A stretch of DNA of 30,238 bases from positions 1 through 30,238 of IMG/VR virus record IMGVR_UViG_3300042453_005014; one strand, 5' to 3'. Shown here piece by piece: positions 13,902 to 20,821 of this stretch. A program made the position numbers and the translations under genes. How positions within the stretch are numbered: position 1 is the stretch's first letter; every line of letters starts with the position of its first letter. The stretch is from a virus. The notes beneath the pieces are model-generated. The model saw only the letters and a program-made list of their open reading frames with translations, was not told the origin of the DNA and made no database searches.

Positions 13902-15181
13902 GGACCTCCCCAGTGGCCCGGTCGGCCCGGGTCAAACAGCTCGAGGGGATGTTCGATCTGCCCCCCTCGAAACGGTCGGAGGTGAGCTGGGATGTTGACC
14001 TGCCGCTTGACCAAAAACCGTGGCAGATCGGGCTGATCCATGGCCCCTCGGGCTGCGGCAAATCGACGATCGCCAAGACGTTTTTTGGCGACCGGTTGAT
14101 CGCCGGTTTTCCGTGGACGGAGGGCCGGGCGATTGTGGATGATTTTCCCGAAACCATGGGGATCAAAGACATTACGGCGCTGTTGTCGTCGGTCGGGTTT
14201 TCGTCGCCCCCGGCGTGGCTGCGGCCGTTTTCCTGCCTGTCGAATGGCGAGCAGTTTCGGGTGACGCTGGCCCGGGCCCTAGCCGAGTCGCCCGACCTGG
14301 CGGTGATCGATGAGTTCACCTCGGTGGTTGACCGCACCGTGGCCCGGATCGGCTCGGCCGCAGTGGCGAAAGCGATCCGGGCGCGGCCGGGAACCCGGTT
14401 CGTCGCGGTCGCCTGCCACGACGATATCGTGGACTGGCTGCAGCCGGACTGGACCTACGAACCCCATACCGGAGAATTCCGTTGGAGGTCGGTTCAACCC
14501 CGACCACGCATCACCCTGCGGATCGAGCGGGTCTCGGTGGAGGCTTGGGGCCAGTTCGCACACCATCACTATCTGAACGCCAGTTTGAAACCGCAGGCGG
14601 AATGCTTTCTGGGGACGGTCGACGGCCGGCCCGCGACCTTCGCCGCGGTGATCAGTTCGCCCAACGGGGTCGGGCAGTGGCGCGAAAGTCGGTTGGTGTG
14701 TCTGCCGGACTTTCAGGGGGTCGGGTTGGGGCAGGCCATGTCGGCGGCGGTCGGCTCCATCTTCCGGGGGATGGGGGAGCGGTATTACAGCCGCACCGGA
14801 CACCCGGCGATGATCGCCCACCGGTACAAATCGCCGCACTGGCGGATCACCCAGCACGCCACCGCGATGCCGACCGCCCGATTGTTCACCGGCGGGAAGA
14901 ACGCTCACTACCGGACGTCGCACGGGCGGCAAACCGCCGGTTTCGAGTACGTCGGCCCGGCCCTCGACGCCGAGCTGGCCCGCCGGGTGCGGCGGGTCGA
15001 CCTGACCGAGTTGGTCCGCACCTACCCGCACCGCACGCGGGAAAAATACCTCGAACTGGCCCGGATCCCCCTGTCGCTGTTCCAGCGGTGGGAGCGGGAA
15101 GAGCTGGCCGCGGGCGGGTTGCGGCGGCTCGGGTCGGGGCGGGGGAAAGACCGCTACACCTACAGGCTGGCCGATGGATGA
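13880..15181 (+). CDS. ABC-type ATPase fused to a Mom-like GNAT domain
   Basis: The 433-residue protein starts at GTG 13880 after a strong GGAAGGAAG. The N-terminal half is an ABC ATPase: Walker A GPSGCGKS (55-62), signature LSNGEQ (120-125), Walker B LAVIDE (140-145) and H-loop His180. Residues about 213-360 look like a GNAT fold with the acyl-CoA loop QGVGLG (279-284) after strand ESRLVCLPDF, an HHHYL start and YYSRTGHPAMIAHRY. The layout and the HGR motif near its end (348-350) resemble phage Mu Mom, which makes N6-carbamoylmethyladenine in DNA. A basic C-terminal region follows. With ParB upstream and terminase downstream it may modify phage DNA before packaging. ATPase is sure, GNAT likely, Mom-like function inferred. 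Confidence 0.72.
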   Translation: MPRHRIVRTSPVARSARVKQLEGMFDLPPSKRSEVSWDVDLPLDQKPWQIGLIHGPSGCGKSTIAKTFFGDRLIAGFPWTEGRAIVDDFPETMGIKDITALLSSVGFSSPPAWLRPFSCLSNGEQFRVTLARALAESPDLAVIDEFTSVVDRTVARIGSAAVAKAIRARPGTRFVAVACHDDIVDWLQPDWTYEPHTGEFRWRSVQPRPRITLRIERVSVEAWGQFAHHHYLNASLKPQAECFLGTVDGRPATFAAVISSPNGVGQWRESRLVCLPDFQGVGLGQAMSAAVGSIFRGMGERYYSRTGHPAMIAHRYKSPHWRITQHATAMPTARLFTGGKNAHYRTSHGRQTAGFEYVGPALDAELARRVRRVDLTELVRTYPHRTREKYLELARIPLSLFQRWEREELAAGGLRRLGSGRGKDRYTYRLADG

Positions 15182-15572
15182 TCCGTCTTCGCCGTGCACG
15201 TGGCAGATCACTCCCCAGATGTTGGAGGTCGTGCCGAAAGTGCTGCTGCAGATTGCAGCCGACCGCGAGGCCCCGCCGGCCGCCCGGGTCAAAGCCGCCT
15301 CCGCCCTGGTCGAGATGAATGAGCAGAACGCGCGGCTCTCCCGCCAAACCCCGGAGTCTGTTCCCGGATCCCCCTCCCCAGGAACCACCCCCGCCGTCCG
15401 GATCGAACTCTCGGCCGACGGGCTCGAAGCCCTGCGCGGGAATTTCCTTGGCCGACTGGCTGCAGCAGGCCAGCCCGCAGGATCTGCTGGCCCTGCAATC
15501 GCTGATCGAGTCGTCGACGCCCCCGCCGCCACCGTCCGCCCCCGGTCGCGTCGTGGTGCGGACCCTCGGTGA
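15174..15572 (+). CDS. small terminase-adjacent protein, 132 aa
   Basis: ATG 15174 overlaps the ABC/GNAT stop by 8 bases. The convincing part is the N-terminal half, with helix LEVVPKVLLQIAADREAPPAARVKAASALVEMN (residues about 18-50), a pattern common in short proteins before phage terminases. The C-terminal third is Ala/Pro/Arg-rich and overlaps the next gene in another frame; it looks like read-through into that gene's coding sequence. It may be a packaging accessory or DNA-binding subunit; no family is certain. Confidence 0.55.
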   Translation: MDDPSSPCTWQITPQMLEVVPKVLLQIAADREAPPAARVKAASALVEMNEQNARLSRQTPESVPGSPSPGTTPAVRIELSADGLEALRGNFLGRLAAAGQPAGSAGPAIADRVVDAPAATVRPRSRRGADPR

Positions 15573-16059
15573 GGTGGCCGAGTGGTTTGGGTTGGAGCTC
15601 CAAACCGTCAAACAGTGGCGAGTCGGTCCGCAGGGCTGCCCGGGGGAGGAGGGGCAATACGACGTGCAGGCCATCGCCCGCTGGCGACTGGCCCGCCCGA
15701 CCTCCCGGGGGCCCAGCCAGGCGAAAGCGGACCTCGAGGAGGAGTCGTTGCGGCTGAACAACGCCCGGGCGAACCTCAAACTCCAACGCGAGGCGGGCGA
15801 GCTGGTCAGCCGGGCGGCCGCCAAGTCGGCGATTCGGGGAATCTTCGGGCGGCTAAAGGCCCAGATCGAACAACTGCCCGACGCGCTGGCCCCGCTGGTG
15901 CCGACCGAGGTCCGCACCGACTTCCGCCGGGATTGCGTCGAGCGACTGCGGATCTTTCTGTCGCAGCTCGCCAACTTCCGGTTTGAACGGGACGTTTCGG
16001 GAGCGGATCGGGGGGCCGAATCGCTCCCAGATCAGTCCGATCAGGAGGGAAAAGGGTGA
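15448..16059 (+). CDS. terminase small subunit (Nu1-like, DNA-binding)
   Basis: A winged-helix/HTH segment is visible: VRTLGEVAEWFGLELQTVKQW followed by EEGQYDVQAIARWRL, as in lambda Nu1-type small subunits that recognise the packaging site. Next come a charged coiled coil (KADLEEESLRLNNARANLKL) and a helical C-terminus. The frame is open from 15319, but the first 43 residues there are shadow-like (Arg/Pro-rich). I choose TTG 15448 because good coding character begins there (ADWLQQASPQDLLALQSL); GTG 15553 is another option. The length of 203 aa suits the family. The end overlaps the large subunit start. Confidence 0.72.
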   Translation: MADWLQQASPQDLLALQSLIESSTPPPPPSAPGRVVVRTLGEVAEWFGLELQTVKQWRVGPQGCPGEEGQYDVQAIARWRLARPTSRGPSQAKADLEEESLRLNNARANLKLQREAGELVSRAAAKSAIRGIFGRLKAQIEQLPDALAPLVPTEVRTDFRRDCVERLRIFLSQLANFRFERDVSGADRGAESLPDQSDQEGKG

Positions 16060-17996
16060 ATCTGCTCGAAAACACGACCGATTTCGCCGACTGCTGGGAC
16101 ACGTTTGAGCCCATAAAACCGCTGAATTTCGCGGATTGGGCGGCCAAATACGTCGTGACGGACACGGGAAAGCCCTATGACGCTCTGTTCTATCCGCATA
16201 TCACGGCACCGGGGGGGCCGGGGGATGCGTTCGACGATCACCGGGTGCGGGTGATCGTGCTGCAGTGGGGCGTCCGGCTGGGAAAAACCTTCTTCGGATC
16301 GTGTGCTCTGCTCAACGCGGCCCACCAGAGCCCCTCGCCCATGATGCTGGCGTCGTCGCGGGAGAAACTTTCGATCGATGTGACCGCCCGGCTGTACGAA
16401 ATGTTGCGCCGCGGTCCGCTGTCGGACCTGCTGGTCCAACCCGAGCACCTCCAAAAGCGGGACCTGGTCGAGTTCGAGGCGGCCCGCTGCTATGTCGCCT
16501 GGTCGCGCTCGCCGTCCAGCCTGGCGGACAAAAACTGCCGGGTGGGGCATGCAAACGAGGTCGACAAATGGGAACAGGCCGGGACCTCGACCGAGGGGGA
16601 CCCGCTCGACCTGTTCCTCGACCGGTTTAACGACTTCCTCCCGTCGCGAAAGGTGGTCATCGAGGGAACTCCCTCGGTCAAACACCGCTCCCGGGTCGAG
16701 CGGTGGCGGCTGTTGGGGTCGAATTGCCGGCTCTGGGTGCCGTGCCGGCGGTGCGGGCGGTACCAGGTGCTGATCCTGGGGAACGAAAAACTCCCCCACG
16801 GGATCAAATGGGCGGCCGGGCCCGACGGGCGGACCGATCTCGACACCGCCGTGGCCACCGCCCGGTACGTCTGCGAGCATTGCCACGGGGATTTGCAGTC
16901 GGAGGACCGCCCGTGGATGCTGCGGCGGGGGGTCTGGGTGCCGGAGGGGTGCGGGGTCGACGATGCGGCGGCCCTCGAGGTGGCGACCGCCGAGACCCGG
17001 CCCGCTTGGCGGGGCTGGTCCGAAGCGTCGTGGATCACCGGGACCCCGTTGCGGGTCGGGGAGGTGGCGTCGTACCAGCTTGCCTCGTGGTATGCGCAGG
17101 CGATCCCCGGCTGGGGCGACTTCGCCAGGCGATTCCTCACGGTCAAATCCCGGCCGCAGTCGCTGCGGGCGTTCATCAATCAGTGGGCGGCCGAGACGTG
17201 GGAGGCGAGCGAGCGGCGCGAGACTTGGGAGAAACTGGGGCAGCGGCTGATCGATCCCGAGCTGGCCGAGGGGGTCGCCCCGGGTTCGTCGGTCGTGATC
17301 ACCGCGGGGATCGACAAACAGCTTGACCACTACGTGTGGTTAATTGTCGCCTGGGACCATCGAGAAATGGCGCACGTGGTCACCTATGGCACGTGCAAAA
17401 CTCTGGACCAACTGGACGCAGCCGTTTTCAACCGGACGATCCCAACAGGCCATTCCATGCCGCAGCGGGTGCGACTGGCCCTGATCGACTCTGGGTTCCG
17501 GAACTCGGTGGTGTATCGCTTTTGTCGTTCGCGCATCCGAAGGGGGCGTGTGTATCCCTGCAAAGGGGCCAGCAGCCCGCTGGGGACGTTTGTGCAAAAA
17601 CGCATTCTCAGCAAAAACACCTCGTCCCCCGGGCAGAAAATTGTGTTGGTCGACACGGTCTCGACGCAGGACTGGATCGATGGAGTCATTGCCGGGGATG
17701 AGGCGGGGGGCTCGACCGCGAGCCTGTTTGCCGGGTCGCTCGGTCAACACCAGGACTTCCTCGAGCAGTTGCTGAACGACGGCCCGGTAGGGTCGATCGC
17801 AAAAGACGGAAACTACCGGGAACGCTGGGAACGATTGGACCCGAACATTCCCAACGATTACCGGGACGCCTGGCGGTATGCGTTCGCCGCGATGAAACTG
17901 CTCAACCGTGGGGCTGCCATGCGTCCCCGGCCTGTGGTACACTCTGACGCACCTACGACGCCCGACGCTGGAACCGTGCGCGTCGTCGAGCTGTAA
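16056..17996 (+). CDS. terminase large subunit (lambda GpA family)
   Basis: The 646-residue protein carries an ATPase motor with WGVRLGKT (71-78, Walker A-like), NEVDKW (167-172, Walker B-like) and EGTPSV (motif III region). A zinc-ribbon insert has Cys230/Cys233 and Cys273/Cys276. The C-terminal nuclease has Asp420 in ITAGIDKQ, LIDSGFRN and a late acidic DYRDAWRYAF. This order is that of GpA-type terminases, which cut concatemers at cos and pump DNA into proheads. GTG 16056 follows a perfect AGGAGG (16043-16048) and overlaps the small-subunit stop. The Nu1-GpA pair suggests cos packaging. Confidence 0.92.
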   Translation: MNLLENTTDFADCWDTFEPIKPLNFADWAAKYVVTDTGKPYDALFYPHITAPGGPGDAFDDHRVRVIVLQWGVRLGKTFFGSCALLNAAHQSPSPMMLASSREKLSIDVTARLYEMLRRGPLSDLLVQPEHLQKRDLVEFEAARCYVAWSRSPSSLADKNCRVGHANEVDKWEQAGTSTEGDPLDLFLDRFNDFLPSRKVVIEGTPSVKHRSRVERWRLLGSNCRLWVPCRRCGRYQVLILGNEKLPHGIKWAAGPDGRTDLDTAVATARYVCEHCHGDLQSEDRPWMLRRGVWVPEGCGVDDAAALEVATAETRPAWRGWSEASWITGTPLRVGEVASYQLASWYAQAIPGWGDFARRFLTVKSRPQSLRAFINQWAAETWEASERRETWEKLGQRLIDPELAEGVAPGSSVVITAGIDKQLDHYVWLIVAWDHREMAHVVTYGTCKTLDQLDAAVFNRTIPTGHSMPQRVRLALIDSGFRNSVVYRFCRSRIRRGRVYPCKGASSPLGTFVQKRILSKNTSSPGQKIVLVDTVSTQDWIDGVIAGDEAGGSTASLFAGSLGQHQDFLEQLLNDGPVGSIAKDGNYRERWERLDPNIPNDYRDAWRYAFAAMKLLNRGAAMRPRPVVHSDAPTTPDAGTVRVVEL

Positions 17997-17999
17997 GCG

Positions 18000-18392
18000 A
18001 TGGCCAAACAATTGCTCCCGGACACCGCCCCGACTTCCGCCCCCCCTGCAGTGCCACCCACGCCGACCGACAGCGACGTGGGGACAAACAACCGGATGCG
18101 GCGGGCGGTCTGCCCCGTCAATCCCGAGCACGGCGGGGCCACGGTCTACAGCACCAAAGGCCGCACCCGCTGGTGCAAGTGCAACACGTGCGGCAAGACG
18201 TGGAAACAGACCGCCCCGGCCTATACCAAATCGCAGGAATGGGCGGCGGAACTGGCCGATAACCTCGAGCGGGAGGCGGGCCGCCCGTCGCAGGTGGGAA
18301 CCCGCGCGGTCGTCGTGCTCGACCTGGCGTCTTGCAAAGCGATCGTCGCCCGGTTGCGCGAAATCGCCGGGGCCGAGGAGTCGTCGGCCTGA
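18000..18392 (+). CDS. zinc-ribbon protein, 130 aa
   Basis: ATG 18000 follows the terminase stop by three bases. After a Pro/Thr-rich N-terminus, residues about 38-68 form a zinc ribbon: CPVNPEHGG, then WCKCNTCGKTWKQ, giving one Cys plus a CxCxxC cluster. The rest is helical and ends acidic (GAEESSA). It probably binds nucleic acid; the place between terminase and an SNase-type nuclease suggests DNA processing, but the exact function is unknown. Confidence 0.6.
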   Translation: MAKQLLPDTAPTSAPPAVPPTPTDSDVGTNNRMRRAVCPVNPEHGGATVYSTKGRTRWCKCNTCGKTWKQTAPAYTKSQEWAAELADNLEREAGRPSQVGTRAVVVLDLASCKAIVARLREIAGAEESSA

Positions 18393-18427
18393 GCCGCTGT
18401 TGAATCCCTCTCCGCAGGAACACCCCG

Positions 18428-18799
18428 ATGAGCACCAGACCGAACTACGTGTACGCCGCCAAACTGGAACGGGTCGTGGATGGGGACACGTATGAACTGA
18501 TGGTCGATCTCGGCTGTTCAGTCTGGCACAAACTGACGGTGCGACTGCTGGGGGTCAACACGCCCGAGACCAAGGGGGAGACCCGCGAGGCGGGACTGGC
18601 CGCCACCCGCGAGGCGGAACGCTGGTTTGCGGAGCACCACACGCTGGTGGTGGAACTGCGGAAGGAACCAAAACGCCAGACCGACTCGTTCCGCCGGTAT
18701 CTGGCCCTGATCTACGGGACCAATTTTGCGGGCCACCAAGAAAGCCTGTCGGAACATCTGCTGGCGACGCATCACGCCGTTTTGTTCCGAACCGAATAA
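18428..18799 (+). CDS. staphylococcal nuclease-like (SNase) protein
   Basis: The 123-residue protein shows the SNase OB-fold motifs VVDGDTYELMV (Asp18, Asp20), VRLLGVNTPETKG (Arg39, Glu47) and TDSFRRYLALIY (Arg90), equivalent to the catalytic Arg35, Glu43 and Arg87 of the S. aureus enzyme. The calcium ligand Asp40 position is Asn44 here. There is no signal peptide, so it would act inside the cell on DNA or RNA. AGGAA precedes ATG 18428. It closes the + operon and is followed by a terminator. It may degrade host nucleic acid or process replication intermediates. Confidence 0.8.
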   Translation: MSTRPNYVYAAKLERVVDGDTYELMVDLGCSVWHKLTVRLLGVNTPETKGETREAGLAATREAERWFAEHHTLVVELRKEPKRQTDSFRRYLALIYGTNFAGHQESLSEHLLATHHAVLFRTE

Positions 18800-18840
18800 C
18801 GGCACAACGGTCGCGGGTGTATCTTCTGGCACCTGCGGCC

Positions 18841-18889
18841 GGGGGAGGTGTGCGGCGGCTAAACGCCCCTCCCTGTGCCGTGTTTTTTT
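18841..18889 (+). terminator. rho-independent terminator after the SNase gene
   Basis: GGGAGG and a GGCG/CGCC stem with loop GCTAAA (18842-18873 region) are followed at 18883-18889 by seven T residues. It ends the + packaging operon just before the convergent - strand ASCH gene. Confidence 0.65.
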
Positions 18890-18891
18890 CA

Positions 18892-19338
18892 TCAGCCGAC
18901 CGAAGAATGAGTGCGCCAACTGGTCGGGTCACTCTCCCAGTGCCAGAGCCCCAGCTTGCCCGGCAGGCGGGGCATTTCGCGGGGGGCATACGCCCGCAGT
19001 GGCCGGACCAGCCAGCAGTACGGGCCGATTCTCCACGGTTGGTCGATGGGGGCGGTGATCTGCTCGACAAGGACGACGTCCAGCAACTCAACGACCCCCA
19101 CAATCGCCCCGGCCGGAAGGGTATCGCCCAAGCGGTACCGCTCGACGTCGCTGTCTGCCAGCGGGTAACCGAGCGACCGCTCGATCATCGCCCGGGCGTT
19201 CCGCTCGACCCCCTGGCCGGCGTGGATCGCGAGCGGCCCCCGGTAGTTGGTCGACCAGGACCTGTTTTCGATCGTCTTGATTCCCGCAACCAGCAAGGAG
19301 GCCCAGGGCTGTTTGACGGTGAGCGCGCGGTAAATCAT
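18892..19338 (-). CDS. ASCH-domain protein
   Basis: On the - strand, ATG at 19338 gives 148 residues opening IYRALTVKQPWASLLVAGIKTIENRSW. It contains the ASCH signature GxKxxExR (Gly19, Lys21, Glu24, Arg26) and the following YRGPLAIHAGQG. ASCH domains are PUA-like RNA-binding folds, and one bacterial group (YqfB) hydrolyses N4-acetylcytidine. Phage copies often lie in accessory regions. The start overlaps the end of the HTH gene (ATGA), so the two are co-transcribed; the reading frame stays open further upstream, but that part is antisense shadow. Exact activity is unknown. Confidence 0.75.
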   Translation of the reverse strand: MIYRALTVKQPWASLLVAGIKTIENRSWSTNYRGPLAIHAGQGVERNARAMIERSLGYPLADSDVERYRLGDTLPAGAIVGVVELLDVVLVEQITAPIDQPWRIGPYCWLVRPLRAYAPREMPRLPGKLGLWHWESDPTSWRTHSSVG

Positions 19339-19556
19339 CGGCTCGCCTCCCGCCCGCTGCGGTCGTAGGTGCCGACGCGGGGCCGCTGCCGCATCCGGTC
19401 GAGGTCCTGCTGGGTGAACAGCCAGTCGCGCCCCTTGCGGGTGCCAAGCTGGTGCAGCCGGGCCAGCCGGCGGACGGTCGGTTCGGAAATGCCGACCGCT
19501 TGGGCGGCCTCGGCAGTCGAGTAGAGTTTCAGCGGGGCGGATCGTTTGCGGGGCAT
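19335..19556 (-). CDS. HTH_17/excisionase-family DNA-binding protein
   Basis: The 73-residue protein contains LYSTAEAAQAVGISEPTVRRL (helix-turn-helix, residues about 11-31) and RKGRDWLFTQQDLDRM (wing plus following helix), the usual plan of small excisionase/MerR-type proteins. It is encoded in the - strand accessory operon together with small unknown genes and just before the ASCH gene. The place fits an operon autoregulator, as small HTH proteins do in anti-CRISPR loci, or a second directionality factor; this is inference. Confidence 0.72.
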   Translation of the reverse strand: MPRKRSAPLKLYSTAEAAQAVGISEPTVRRLARLHQLGTRKGRDWLFTQQDLDRMRQRPRVGTYDRSGREASR

Positions 19557-19652
19557 GATGTTCCTGAACTGAACACCCCGGCAGCATTTTGCCGGGGTCG
19601 AACAAATGGCCCGCCGCGACGTGCGGCGGTCGGGAGGGGTGGGGTGTGGGGT
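19557..19652 (-). promoter_or_regulatory. intergenic double hairpin upstream of the HTH gene
   Basis: It contains two perfect inverted repeats: ACCCCGGC/GCCGGGGT (19575-19598, 8 bp, 8-nt loop) and CCGCCGC/GCGGCGG (19611-19629, 7 bp, 5-nt loop). The 17-mer at 19610-19626 is repeated at 20435-20451, the next-but-one spacer of this operon. These could be attenuators or operators for the HTH protein. Confidence 0.55.
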
Positions 19653-19940
19653 CTAGACTTCAGCTTCCCAATCGGCAACCGCCTTTTCCCATTCCGATTG
19701 AGAAACGTAGGCGGTCACTTTCAAAATGGTGTTACCACGCTCGTCGCGGGGGTCTCCCTCGCTGTCCCATTGCCAGTCGCCTTGGCTGTCGACATGGCCT
19801 TCCAGTTCAGTCAGGCCGATTCGTTCGACAAAATCCATATCGGGGTGTCCAGCCGGTTCGGTCATTTCGCCAAACGTGCCAGCTTTGAACACGTACACCA
19901 TCACGTGAGAGTGAGCGCTGACGTAGTCTTGCAGTGTCAT
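19653..19940 (-). CDS. very acidic small protein, 95 aa
   Basis: The start is ATG at 19940, preceded by GGAGCCCCTGAA. The same leader, with one base change, precedes the gene starting at 20401. The reading frame stays open further upstream, but that part overlaps hairpins. By my count about 20 Asp/Glu against 6 Lys/Arg give a strongly negative protein, a property of DNA mimics and of several anti-restriction and anti-CRISPR proteins. No family is recognised. Tryptophans and acidic residues cluster at the C-terminus (SEWEKAVADWEAEV). Confidence 0.6.
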   Translation of the reverse strand: MTLQDYVSAHSHVMVYVFKAGTFGEMTEPAGHPDMDFVERIGLTELEGHVDSQGDWQWDSEGDPRDERGNTILKVTAYVSQSEWEKAVADWEAEV

Positions 19941-19990
19941 TTCAGGGGCTCCAGTGGATTTGACGAACGGGAATGGGGTGAGTATGCTCC

Positions 19991-20082
19991 GGCGTCCCCA
20001 CATCTGTGGGGGTGAACCGCTGTTAGTCCAAGCAACTGGACTTGTCGCCTGAGCTTGTCCCCACGTCAGTGGGGGTGTGTGA
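19991..20082. repeat. pair of type I-E CRISPR-repeat-like hairpins with a palindromic spacer
   Basis: 19991-20019 is 29 nt long with CCCCAC-ATCT-GTGGGG inside GT...GGTGAACCG, the form of type I-E repeats (compare the E. coli end ATAAACCG). A second, degenerate unit at 20054-20082 has CCCCAC-GTCA-GTGGGG followed by GTGTGTGAG. The units are 63 nt apart (34-nt spacer). The spacer holds its own perfect hairpin AGTCCA-AGCAAC-TGGACT (20024-20041). No cas genes are in the window. It could be CRISPR-repeat mimicry or a three-hairpin RNA leader of the - strand operon. Confidence 0.5.
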
Positions 20083-20092
20083 GCTTCGAGAA

Positions 20093-20401
20093 TCAATCGA
20101 TTTTGCTTACGTGCACCAACCCCTCGTAGAGGTTCTGTGCGCATCCGGCGGAGTTGTGCCAGAACCCAAAACAGCCGGGCATGTTGTATTCTCCGGTCTG
20201 CCGCATGGCATACACCTTCGGGCCTCCGGTCGGTCCGTCCCCGCGTCCTGAGATTTGTCGGAGCTTTGGCCGAGCTTTTCTCGCGGCGTCTTCGTAGCTG
20301 TCTGCCAACCCTTCCCAGAGGACTTCGCGGGTGTTGGCCTCTCGCACAACGTAGCGGGAGCGGGTGTTGGCGGCGGTGGTGGTGGCTGTCTGTCCGGTCA
20401 T
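20093..20401 (-). CDS. hypothetical protein, 102 aa
   Basis: The start is ATG at 20401 behind TGGAGCCACTGAA, nearly the leader of the 19940 gene. The N-terminus is Thr/Ala-rich, followed by SRYVVREANTREVLWEGLADSYEDAARKARPKL, which reads like a small alpha/beta domain of the type that modifies or binds a partner. The remainder has Gly-rich and Tyr/Asn segments (YAMRQTGEYNMPG). It is slightly basic, in contrast to its acidic neighbours. No family is recognised. Confidence 0.55.
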   Translation of the reverse strand: MTGQTATTTAANTRSRYVVREANTREVLWEGLADSYEDAARKARPKLRQISGRGDGPTGGPKVYAMRQTGEYNMPGCFGFWHNSAGCAQNLYEGLVHVSKID

Positions 20402-20470
20402 TTCAGTGGCTCCAGGAACGCAAGAGGAAAAGAGCCCGCCGCGACGTGCGGAGAGGGGGGGTGGCAGAAA
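20402..20470 (-). promoter_or_regulatory. intergenic leader with repeated CCCGCCGCGACGTGCGG element
   Basis: The spacer holds the 17-mer at 20435-20451, identical to 19610-19626, and the start-proximal TGGAGCCACTGAA. Both elements recur elsewhere in this - strand operon, suggesting shared regulation or duplication of gene cassettes. Confidence 0.5.
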
Positions 20471-20821
20471 CTAATACGACACGGCCGTCTGCACGTAGCA
20501 CTGGCGGCCGTCGACCAAGATGATTCCCTCGGCACCGGCCAGCAGCGATTCGCACAGCTCGTCGACCGTGGCGTCGCGGATGTCATCGTTGGTGCGGGAA
20601 TCGGCCAGCATGTAGACCGCCTCGTCGAACAGCGACAGCAGCACCTGCAGTTTGCGGCAGTCGTCGATGGTCAGGTCGGCATCGCCGCCCGGCCTCAGAG
20701 TTGCCAGCACCGCTTCCAGCTTGTTCTTGGTGCCAACGGCCTCGACGTCATCCCATAGGCAACCGCAGATTTCGCGGGCGGTCAGGGCAATCGTGTTCAA
20801 TTCGCTGCGGGTCAAGGCCAT
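20471..20821 (-). CDS. acidic helical protein, 116 aa
   Basis: The start is ATG at 20821 with GAGGAG at good distance. The protein is mainly helical (LTRSELNTIALTAREICGCL; LQVLLSLFDEAVYMLAD), with about 21 Asp/Glu and 10 Lys/Arg. It ends in a short beta segment (EGIILVDGRQCYVQTAV). It is the first gene of the leftward accessory operon. Function is unknown; small acidic phage proteins often counter host defences, but this is only a guess from composition. Confidence 0.6.
   Translation of the reverse strand: MALTRSELNTIALTAREICGCLWDDVEAVGTKNKLEAVLATLRPGGDADLTIDDCRKLQVLLSLFDEAVYMLADSRTNDDIRDATVDELCESLLAGAEGIILVDGRQCYVQTAVSY

Noticed and set aside
15319-15447. Longer N-terminus of the small terminase subunit
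   Set aside because: This part is Arg/Pro-rich and antithetical in codon pattern to the true frame of the upstream gene; coding character begins near 15448.
19991-20082. A functional CRISPR array with acquired spacers
   Set aside because: There are only two units, the second is degenerate, the spacer is palindromic and no cas genes are present; kept only as repeat-like hairpins.
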